Assembly (NCBI GenBank): GCA_026713745.1
Contig: JAPONU010000019.1
Span: 1-5,784, forward strand
DNA length: 5,784 nt
Reading direction: 5' to 3'
Origin: a bacterium
GTDB lineage: Bacteria; Actinomycetota; Acidimicrobiia; Acidimicrobiales; CATQHL01
Positions 1-4,658 of the stretch are shown here, in pieces. Position 1 is the stretch's first letter; every line of letters starts with the position of its first letter. A program made the position numbers and the translations under genes. The notes below the pieces were generated by a model that searched no databases, was not told the origin of the DNA, and worked only from the letters and a program-made list of their open reading frames with translations.

Positions 1-39
1 CCGGCGGAGGCCGGAATCCACGCTGCCGGGAGTACCGGC
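1..39. repeat. Dispersed two-hairpin repeat, copy 1 (left end cut by window)
   Basis: The first bases form a perfect hairpin, CCGGC (1-5) / GCCGG (10-14) with loop GGAG. A spacer AATCCACGCT follows, then a second perfect hairpin, GCCGG (25-29) / CCGGC (35-39) with loop GAGTA. The first part matches the widespread intergenic repeat whose usual form resembles TCATTCCGGCGnAGGCCGGAATCC and which often gives spurious peptides such as PAEAGIH. The usual TCATT at its left lies outside the window. A second, diverged copy lies on the other side of etfA. It sits in the leader of etfA and may affect RNA stability, but no function can be shown from the sequence. Confidence 0.6.
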
Positions 40-71
40 CACGCCACGGGAACGGCGCGCTGCGATCACAC

Positions 72-78
72 GGAGGTG
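72..78 (+). promoter_or_regulatory. Ribosome binding site of etfA
   Basis: GGAGGTG matches the anti-Shine-Dalgarno sequence over seven bases and ends 6 nt before the ATG at 85. An in-frame TAG at 82-84 directly before this ATG rules out a start further upstream, so the start is well fixed. Confidence 0.8.
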
Positions 79-84
79 CCATAG

Positions 85-1047
85 ATGCTGTTGGTGGTAC
101 TCGACCACGATCGCGGCGTCATGGCCGAGCCCGGCCGCGAAGCGCTGACGTTCGGGCGCACCCTGGCGTCACGGATGGGCGTGCCGATGCACGCCGCCCT
201 CGTGGGAGGCAACGACGAGGCTCTGGTGGCTGAAGCAGGCGTCTATGGAGCGGCCGTGATCCACAGCGTCGTGGATCCGGTTCTGTCGGACTACGGCCCC
301 GAGGCCTGGGGCGAGGTGGTCGCCGAGATGGTCAGGCGGCTGGCGCCGGGAGCGGTGCTGGCCTCCGGGAGCGATCGGGGCAACGAGGTGATGGCGCAGG
401 CCGCGGCCCGGCTCGACGCTCCGTTCGTGGCCAACTGCCTCGACGTCGATCCCACCGGCTGGTCGATCACCCGCATCCAGTGGGGCGGGTCGCTGCTGGA
501 GGACGTCACCCTGTCCGCCGACGTGCCGCTGCTGAGCTGCGGGCTGCATGCGGTGGCGGCCGAGACGGCGGGAACCCCCACCCAGCCCGCCGTCGAGGCA
601 TTCGAGGTGGAACTCGACGCGGCGCTGGCGCGCACGGTGGTGCGCGACCGGGTGGTGCTCAGCGCCGGGGTGACGCTGTCGACCGCCCCGGTGGTGGTGG
701 GCGGCGGCCGCGGTGTCGGCTCGGCGGAGGGATTCGCGCCGCTGGAGGAACTCGCCGAACTGCTCGGCGGCAGAGTGGGCTGCAGCCGGGCGGTCACCAA
801 CAACGGCTGGCGGCCTCACTCCGACCAGGTGGGCCAGACCGGCACCCGCATCGCGCCGGAGGTCTACATCGCCTCGGGAATCTCCGGCGCCATCCAGCAC
901 TGGGTGGGCGCCATGGGCTCGAAGCACATCCTCGCCATCAACCTGGATCCCGAGGCCAACATCGTCCAGAAGGCCGACTGGGCGGTGATCGGCGACCTGC
1001 ACGAGGTGATTCCCGCGATCGCCGCCGAGATCCGCTCCCGCCGCTAG
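85..1047 (+). CDS. etfA: Electron transfer flavoprotein alpha subunit
   Basis: This encodes a 320-residue EtfA, the FAD-binding subunit of the soluble EtfAB heterodimer that takes electrons from acyl-CoA and related dehydrogenases and passes them to the respiratory chain. The N-terminal domain begins in the usual way (MLLVVLDHD, then ALTFGRTLA). The C-terminal FAD domain shows GGGRGVGS (206-213), SRAVTNNGW (234-242), QVGQTG (248-253), SGISGAIQH (264-272), the N-L-D segment near 286-288 and ADWAVIGDL close to the end. The family's common Asp before GW is Asn here (TNNGW), which I believe is normal for one actinobacterial-type clade. Length and start are normal, with a strong ribosome binding site. 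The partner etfB is not in the window: the 84 bases before the start hold a repeat rather than a recognisable EtfB end. The gene converges on the IclR gene. Confidence 0.95.
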   Translation: MLLVVLDHDRGVMAEPGREALTFGRTLASRMGVPMHAALVGGNDEALVAEAGVYGAAVIHSVVDPVLSDYGPEAWGEVVAEMVRRLAPGAVLASGSDRGNEVMAQAAARLDAPFVANCLDVDPTGWSITRIQWGGSLLEDVTLSADVPLLSCGLHAVAAETAGTPTQPAVEAFEVELDAALARTVVRDRVVLSAGVTLSTAPVVVGGGRGVGSAEGFAPLEELAELLGGRVGCSRAVTNNGWRPHSDQVGQTGTRIAPEVYIASGISGAIQHWVGAMGSKHILAINLDPEANIVQKADWAVIGDLHEVIPAIAAEIRSRR

Positions 1048-1080
1048 TCGCCGGGCCCCCCTCAGCCGGCCCCACCTCAC

Positions 1081-1124
1081 CGTCATTCCAGCGCAAGCCA
1101 GAATCCCGTCTCCGGAACTCCGGG
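1081..1124. repeat. Dispersed two-hairpin repeat, copy 2 (diverged)
   Basis: GTCATTCCAGCGCAAGCCAGAATCC resembles the common TCATTCC...GGAATCC intergenic repeat. The core at 1088-1106 matches positions 1-19 of copy 1 at 15 of 19 bases. Its first stem is decayed, with a 2x2 C/A mismatch between ATTCCAGC and GCCAGAAT. As in copy 1, a spacer of about ten bases is followed by a second small hairpin, CCGG (1112-1115) / CCGG (1120-1123). It fills most of the gap between the convergent etfA and IclR genes and may serve as a two-way 3'-end structure. No T-run is present. Confidence 0.6.
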
Positions 1125-1128
1125 CTCT

Positions 1129-1140
1129 CGGTCCGGACCG
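1129..1140. other. Perfect 12-bp palindrome at the 3' end of the IclR gene
   Basis: CGGTCCGGACCG reads the same on both strands and lies directly against the IclR stop codon (1141-1143 on the minus strand). With a 4-nt loop it could form only a 4-bp stem, so it is more likely a protein site, a minor 3'-end structure, or chance in GC-rich DNA. Confidence 0.35.
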
Positions 1141-1884
1141 TCAGCCGGTCAACTGGTCCGCGAGGCTCTCCGCCGCCCGCGCCACGGCGATCCCGAAGTC
1201 GTGGGCCCGGTCGGGGTCGGGGAAGCGATAAGCCGGACCGTGAACGTGCAGCGCCGCCAGTGGCTTGCCGTCGGGTCGCAGCACCGCCGCTGCCACGGAG
1301 TGGAGGTCCTCCACGAACTCGCCGTAGACCCAGACGTAGCCGATGCTGCGGATCTGCTCGAACCGCGTCCTCAGCGCGTCGGGGTCGACCATCGTGCGCG
1401 CCGTGTAGGGCTCCAGAGGGCCGGCCAGGTACTCCTCGCGCTCCGCCGTCGGCATGTGCGCCAGGATGGCCAACCCCGACGACACCACGTGCAGCGGGAG
1501 GCGCTCACCGGTCCAGTCCCGCACCTGCACCTCCGACTGCGACTCTGTCTGGTCGAGGTAGTAGACCTCGTCCCGATCCAGGATCGACAGTCCGGCGATC
1601 TCGCCGAGCGCCTCCCCCAGTTCCTGCTGGTAGGGACGCGCCGCTGAGATGAGGTTGCGGCCCGGCGCCACGGTTCCGGCGATGTCGATGAGCCCCGAAC
1701 CGAGCCGGTAGCGGCCACTCGACGCCTCCTGCTCGACAGCGCGCTCGGTCTCGAGGGCGGACAGCAGGCGGGCGACGGTGCTCTTGGGCAACTGCGCGCG
1801 GTCCGCCAGGTCGGTCACCCCCAAAGGCCCGAGCGCCAGCAACCGCAGCAACAGGAATGCACGTTCAATCGACTGAACGACCAC
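1141..1884 (-). CDS. IclR-family transcriptional regulator
   Basis: This encodes a 247-residue DNA-binding regulator of the IclR family, acting as a dimer or tetramer in the cytoplasm. The winged helix-turn-helix is at the N-terminus: VQSIERAF (3-10) is the family's opening helix, and VTDLADRAQLPKSTVARLLSAL (23-44, given here by its ends and key residues) holds the recognition helix around K34-S35-T36. The effector domain follows from about residue 65, with the typical GERLPLHVVSSGLAILAH segment and, near the end, a G-Y-x-W...E-F-x-E-D-L-H-S-V-A-A stretch and a final ALHVHGPAYRF. The start is GTG at 1884. No ribosome binding site is visible, but TAGTCT lies 6 nt upstream, which suggests a leaderless mRNA. 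The ligand cannot be told. The GFA-like gene upstream on the same strand and etfA opposite are possible targets, but most IclR proteins also control themselves. Confidence 0.92.
   Translation of the reverse strand: MVVQSIERAFLLLRLLALGPLGVTDLADRAQLPKSTVARLLSALETERAVEQEASSGRYRLGSGLIDIAGTVAPGRNLISAARPYQQELGEALGEIAGLSILDRDEVYYLDQTESQSEVQVRDWTGERLPLHVVSSGLAILAHMPTAEREEYLAGPLEPYTARTMVDPDALRTRFEQIRSIGYVWVYGEFVEDLHSVAAAVLRPDGKPLAALHVHGPAYRFPDPDRAHDFGIAVARAAESLADQLTG
1862..1879. promoter_or_regulatory. Possible IclR autoregulatory operator
   Basis: CGTTCAATCGACTGAACG is an inverted repeat with 6-bp arms and a TCGA centre; only one base pair of the nine breaks the symmetry. It covers codons 3-8 of the IclR gene, just inside the suggested leaderless transcription start, where a bound dimer would block transcription. 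The caution is that this stretch encodes the conserved V-Q-S-I-E-R motif, so protein conservation might produce the symmetry. Confidence 0.3.
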
Positions 1885-1896
1885 CCCGGCAGACTA
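1882..1896 (-). promoter_or_regulatory. Possible leaderless promoter (-10 box) of the IclR gene
   Basis: On the minus strand TAGTCT (1891-1896) fits the TAnnnT -10 consensus and is followed by 6 nt (GCCGGG) and the GTG start codon. This is the spacing expected when transcription begins at the start codon itself. No clear -35 box and no Shine-Dalgarno sequence are visible. Confidence 0.4.
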
Positions 1897-1911
1897 CGGC
1901 AGCGAGCGGTT

Positions 1912-1948
1912 CGGTCCGTCGCGCCCCGGCGGCTTCGCCGGCGGACCG
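1912..1948 (-). terminator. Bipartite hairpin after the GFA-like gene
   Basis: The outer stem CGGTCCG (1912-1918) / CGGACCG (1942-1948) is perfect over 7 bp. Inside it, CCGGCG (1926-1931) / CGCCGG (1936-1941) forms a perfect 6-bp stem with a 4-nt loop. The two stems stack on one side and leave a 7-nt bulge on the other. The structure begins 1 nt after the GFA stop codon and sits before the IclR promoter. There is no T-run, so it is a terminator-like or processing structure rather than a classical intrinsic terminator. Confidence 0.4.
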
Positions 1949-1949
1949 G

Positions 1950-2375
1950 CTACTCCCGTTCCCGGATCTCGATGTTCGGATCGAGGACGTGGTAGTCGCT
2001 GGCGTCGGCTCCGAAGATGGCCCGTTCGGTCCGCAACCCGGTCGGTGGATCCAGCGTGCCGGCGCAGATCCAGATGCACTGGGTCTGGGCGTACGGACCG
2101 TCCGGCGGCGGCTCGACGACCTTCCAGAACAGCGAGGCGCCGCACTCCCGGCAGGACCCGTAGGCCACGTTCGGATCGTCGGCGGGGTGATGCCAGTGGA
2201 GGGTTCCGTCGGCGATCAGCGTGAAGTCGTCGTACTCGCAGTTGGTGGCGGCCATGAAGTGACCCGTCCAGCGCCGGCACCGGTGGCAGTGACAGTTCCA
2301 GACCGGCCGCGCCGGCCCAGCGATCTCGTAGCGCACGCCGCCGCAGACGCAGCGGCCGGTCCGGGAGTCGCTCAC
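1950..2375 (-). CDS. GFA / CENP-V domain zinc protein
   Basis: This encodes a 141-residue protein of the GFA family, named after glutathione-dependent formaldehyde-activating enzyme; most members have no proven reaction. All seven zinc-binding cysteines expected for the family are present: C9 and C11 (RCVCGGVRY), C28, C30 and C33 (NCHCHRCRRWTG), and C75 and C78 (GSCRECGASLFW). The C-terminal half has the usual CAGTLDPPTGL stretch followed by IFGADASDY. The start is GTG at 2375, chosen because GGAGG (plus-strand 2381-2385) lies 5 nt upstream; the first in-frame ATG would remove most of the metal site. It is divergent from the MFS gene and lies 65 bp upstream of the IclR gene on the same strand, with a hairpin between. 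The formaldehyde/glutathione link is a family name only; no adhC-like gene is in view. Confidence 0.9.
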   Translation of the reverse strand: MSDSRTGRCVCGGVRYEIAGPARPVWNCHCHRCRRWTGHFMAATNCEYDDFTLIADGTLHWHHPADDPNVAYGSCRECGASLFWKVVEPPPDGPYAQTQCIWICAGTLDPPTGLRTERAIFGADASDYHVLDPNIEIRERE

Positions 2376-2677
2376 GATTGCCTCCCGGCAGCGCTGTCCG
2401 GCGTCCCCGACAGCTCACAGCTTGGCCAGGGATGACTCCGTGTCTTCCTCACGACCGCCTCCAAGTACGGCACGGCCCGCTCGCCGCTCGCCGGGCGCCC
2501 GCCGAGCGGGGCCTTCGCGGTTCGCGGACCGGTTGTGACCGATGACCAGTGTGACTTCTGGCCCACATCGCGGAACAGTACCACAATCCGGAATACCAAC
2601 CCGGTAAGTTGGGTTGATTCGAGCGTTGTAACCGGGGTCGACGTACTCGCCCCGGCCTGATAGTCGGGACGAGACAC
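2376..2677. other. Divergent intergenic region with no convincing gene
   Basis: These 302 bp separate the divergent GFA-like and MFS genes and should hold both promoters. Small open frames exist on both strands, but their translations are rich in Arg, Pro and Ser and match no family I recognise. The half nearest the MFS gene is less GC-rich than the surrounding genes, as promoters often are. The only clear structure is the inverted repeat at 2591-2620. TGATAGT at 2658-2664 is a weak -10 candidate for the MFS gene, without a convincing -35 box. Confidence 0.5.
2591..2620. promoter_or_regulatory. Inverted repeat upstream of the MFS gene
   Basis: CAACCC (2597-2602) and GGGTTG (2611-2616) form a perfect 6-bp inverted repeat with an 8-nt spacer. 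It extends outward with GAAT (2591-2594) and ATTC (2617-2620), leaving a 2-nt bulge on the left side. It lies about 58-87 bp before the MFS start and could be an operator or, if transcribed, a leader hairpin. Confidence 0.35.
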
Positions 2678-3955
2678 GTGAACGGTCCATCGGTTCGCAG
2701 CGGCTCCGCCGTCCGGACCCTGCTCTTCGGCATGGCGTTCTTGATGGTCGGCAACGGTCTGCAGGGCGCCGTCCTGGGAGTTCGCTCCCAGATCGAGGGG
2801 TTCGGATTCGCCGTCGGCGGTGCCGTCATGGCCGGCTACTTCGTGGGATTCCTGTTCGGGACTGCCGTCGCGGAGCGCTTTCTGGCCGCCGTGGGGCACA
2901 TCCGGGTCTTCGCGGCCCTGGCCTCGGTCGCGTCGAGCGCGGCGATCCTGCACGTGGTGTGGATCAATCCCGCCACTTGGGCGCTGTTGCGGCTGGTGTT
3001 CGGCCTGTGCGTGGCGGGGCTGTACGTGGTCGTGGAGTCCTGGCTGAACGACATGGCCACCAACGCCAACCGGGGACGGGTCATGGGCGGCTACATGGTG
3101 GTCATGATGGGCGGCCTGGGCACGGGCCAACTGCTCCTGGTGGGCGGCGACCCGGCGAGCTTCGAGCTGTTCGTGCTGGTCTCGGTGCTCGTCTCGCTCG
3201 CCCTGGTGCCCATCACGCTGTCGGCCACGACCGCACCCCCGCTGGTCATCCCCGAACCGCTGTCACTCCGGCGTCTCGTGGCGACGATCCCCACCGGCGC
3301 CGTCACCACTTTCTGGGCGGGCGCCGCACACGGCACCCTGCTGGGCCTGGCCGCCCTCTACGCCAAGTCGGAAGGGCTCACCGACGCCCGCATCGCACTG
3401 TTCACCGCCGCCGCGCCGCTGGGATGCGTGGTGTTCCAGTGGCCCATCGGCTGGCTCTCCGACCGGGTCAGCCGTCGCGGCGTGATCGGCATGGCTGCGG
3501 TCGCCGCGGCGCTGGCGGCGGGCGGGTCGCTGCTCACCGAGCCCGGCTCGGCGCTGTCGTTGCTGCTGATGTTCCTGTTCGGCGGTTTCACGTTCCCGCT
3601 GCACTCGCTGGCCGTCGCCATCACCGTCGACCGGGTGGCCCCGGCGCAGATCACCGCCGCCACCGCCACGCTCGTGCGCCTGACCGGCGTGGCCGCGGCG
3701 ATCTGCCCTGCGGTGGCAGGAGCGATCATGAGCGCCACCGGACCCTCGGCCTTCTTCGTGGTGCTGGTGGCCGTGCACGCCGTCATCGCCGTCTACGTGG
3801 GCTACCGGATCGTCGCCCGCGACACCATCCCGGTGGAGGAGCAGACCGACTACGTAGCCCTGCCCGCCCGAGCCACAGCCGTCACCGCCAACCTCCACCC
3901 CGATTTCCCCGACACGGACCAGGACCCGGAGCCCGAACAGCCCTCGGATCGCTAA
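2678..3955 (+). CDS. MFS transporter, YcaD-like
   Basis: This encodes a 425-residue major facilitator superfamily membrane protein with hydrophobic segments enough for twelve helices. It resembles the YcaD-like group of presumed small-molecule exporters. Supporting features are LMVGNGLQGAVLGVR in helix 1, a GHIRVFAAL loop at 73-81, GLYVVVESWLNDMA with ESWLND at 120-125, then NRGRVMGGYMV, and in the second half PIGWLSDRVSRRG, the repeated MFS loop between helices 8 and 9. The substrate cannot be predicted. The start is GTG at 2678, which leaves a normal short N-terminal tail. No good ribosome binding site is seen, and ATG at 2732 would cut into helix 1. The last 30 or so residues form a hydrophilic acidic and proline-rich tail (PDFPDTDQDPEPEQPSDR) that is probably cytoplasmic. 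The gene appears to be transcribed alone: it is divergent from the GFA gene and followed by hairpins. Confidence 0.9.
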   Translation: MNGPSVRSGSAVRTLLFGMAFLMVGNGLQGAVLGVRSQIEGFGFAVGGAVMAGYFVGFLFGTAVAERFLAAVGHIRVFAALASVASSAAILHVVWINPATWALLRLVFGLCVAGLYVVVESWLNDMATNANRGRVMGGYMVVMMGGLGTGQLLLVGGDPASFELFVLVSVLVSLALVPITLSATTAPPLVIPEPLSLRRLVATIPTGAVTTFWAGAAHGTLLGLAALYAKSEGLTDARIALFTAAAPLGCVVFQWPIGWLSDRVSRRGVIGMAAVAAALAAGGSLLTEPGSALSLLLMFLFGGFTFPLHSLAVAITVDRVAPAQITAATATLVRLTGVAAAICPAVAGAIMSATGPSAFFVVLVAVHAVIAVYVGYRIVARDTIPVEEQTDYVALPARATAVTANLHPDFPDTDQDPEPEQPSDR

Positions 3956-3963
3956 ACGACCCC

Positions 3964-4008
3964 TCCGCGACTCCGGCGGAAGGCCTGCCCCGAGGTCGAT
4001 CGGGGCCT
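3964..4008 (+). terminator. Terminator-like hairpins after the MFS gene
   Basis: Two hairpins lie 9-53 nt after the stop codon. The first pairs TCCGC (3964-3968) with GCGGA (3976-3980). The second, stronger one pairs CCCCGA (3988-3993) with TCGGGG (4000-4005) around a 6-nt loop, and AGG (3981-3983) can pair with CCT (4006-4008) outside it. No T-run follows, as is common for 3'-end structures in GC-rich actinobacteria. Confidence 0.4.
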
Positions 4009-4011
4009 GGA

Positions 4012-4044
4012 ACCCACGGCCCGGCGACACCACCGGGGGTGGGT
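4012..4044. promoter_or_regulatory. Nested inverted repeat over the promoter of the membrane-protein/TIR pair
   Basis: ACCCAC (4012-4017) pairs with GTGGGT (4039-4044), and inside it CCCGG (4020-4024) pairs with CCGGG (4033-4037) around an 8-nt loop. Together this gives 11 bp interrupted only by a 2/1 internal mismatch. The right arm ends on the first T of the suggested -10 box, so a protein bound here would cover the -35 to -10 region. It could instead be a second terminator hairpin for the MFS gene. Confidence 0.4.
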
Positions 4045-4058
4045 AGGATTTCGCCATG
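4044..4058 (+). promoter_or_regulatory. Possible leaderless promoter (-10 box) of the membrane-protein gene
   Basis: TAGGAT (4044-4049) fits the TAnnnT consensus and is followed by 6 nt (TTCGCC) and the ATG at 4056. No Shine-Dalgarno sequence is present at this spacing. The layout is identical to that at the IclR gene in this window, which strengthens the reading of both as leaderless starts. Confidence 0.5.
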
Positions 4059-4463
4059 GCGGACAAGCGCGAGGCCCACTTGGCGATGATCCAAGGGGTC
4101 ATCAACCGCCTCGGGCAGAACTCCTTCCTGCTGAAGGGCTGGAGCGTCCTGCTGGTCTCTGCCCTACTGGCCGTCGCCGCCAGTAGTTCCGAGGACTGGA
4201 TCCTGCCGGTGGCCTTCCTGCCGGCGTTGGCGTTCTGGGGCCTCGACGGCTACTACCTCCGTCAGGAACGGCTCTTCCGGCGGCTCTACGACCATGCCCG
4301 CCAAGCCGACGACGCCGACGTCGACTACGGCATGGACACGGGCCTGTTCCAACCCGCCGAGAGGTGGCGGAGCGTCGTCGTCTCCCGCACGCTCTCGGCC
4401 TTCCACGGCACGCTGGTCGCGGCAGTCGTGATCGTCACGATCATCGCATTCACACGAGGCTGA
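4056..4463 (+). CDS. Small three-helix membrane protein of a TIR-linked family
   Basis: This encodes a 135-residue membrane protein. A conserved-looking N-terminal stretch (HLAMIQGVINRLGQNSFLLKGW, residues 8-29, by its key residues) leads into helix 1 (about 29-43). Helix 2 is at about 48-66 and ends in FWGLDGYYLRQERLFRRLYDH. A charged segment at about 70-112 with DADVDYGMDT is followed by helix 3 at about 113-132. I recall unnamed proteins of this pattern directly upstream of TIR-like (DUF1863) genes. Here too the stop codon is 3 nt before the start of a TIR remnant, so the two were translationally coupled. By analogy with other TIR systems it might be a membrane effector or partner triggered by a nucleotide signal, but that is inference. 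The function is unknown. The gene itself looks intact. Confidence 0.8.
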   Translation: MADKREAHLAMIQGVINRLGQNSFLLKGWSVLLVSALLAVAASSSEDWILPVAFLPALAFWGLDGYYLRQERLFRRLYDHARQADDADVDYGMDTGLFQPAERWRSVVVSRTLSAFHGTLVAAVVIVTIIAFTRG

Positions 4464-4466
4464 GCC

Positions 4467-4644
4467 ATGGCCCGGAGAGTCTTCTTCAGCTTCGAATAGC
4501 TGTGGACCGATTCCCTACGGTTACGCCTTTTACAACTGGAGCATCGATGACGGCTACAACAACCTTGGGCACTGGGCCACGAGCGCCTATCTGTTGGCGA
4601 ACCCGGATCCGTGGCAGTCTCCAGTCCAGCAGTGGCCTCGATAG
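4467..4644 (+). pseudogene. TIR-like (DUF1863/ThsB-like) gene remnant with internal deletion
   Basis: ATG at 4467 has a ribosome binding site (GAGG, 4456-4459) and starts MARRVFFSFE, the usual opening of TIR-like proteins of the DUF1863 type, but a TAG follows at 4497. From 4501 a different frame reads CGPIPYGYAFYNWSIDDGY and continues NNLGHWATSAYLL, ending at TAG 4642-4644. The YNW..DDGYNNLG.W pattern is what I know from the C-terminal end of the same family. Family members are usually about 170-200 residues; about 10 N-terminal and 47 C-terminal residues remain, so roughly 110-140 residues, including most of the TIR core, are gone and the join is out of frame. A working protein would cleave NAD or make a nucleotide signal. 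The stop lies 14 nt from the convergent helicase stop. Alternatives are an assembly error or a fragment of another gene; I find a decayed TIR gene most likely. Confidence 0.7.
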
Positions 4645-4658
4645 CAGGTATCGCCGGT

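Noticed and set aside
1..84. Open frame ending in TAG directly before etfA, possible end of etfB
   Set aside because: The peptide (PAEAGIH...) is the typical false translation of a common dispersed repeat, and it shows none of the usual EtfB C-terminal pattern.
1050..1070. Intrinsic terminator just after etfA (GCCGG...CCGGC)
   Set aside because: It is only a 5-bp stem with an 11-nt loop and no T-run, which is not distinguishable from chance in GC-rich DNA.
169..1086. Long minus-strand open frame opposite etfA
   Set aside because: It mirrors a clear EtfA in GC-rich DNA; its translation is rich in His, Arg and Gly and has no domain pattern.
480..1652. Long plus-strand open frame across the end of etfA and the IclR gene
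   Set aside because: It overlaps two recognised genes in other frames or strands and is an Arg/Pro/Gly-rich shadow.
2415..2690. Minus-strand open frame in the divergent intergenic region
   Set aside because: There is no ribosome binding site, no recognisable motif and an atypical composition; it also runs into the start of the MFS gene.
4056..4644. Calling the pair classical Thoeris
   Set aside because: The partner is a small three-helix protein without SIR2, SLOG or macro domains, so the name would go beyond the evidence.
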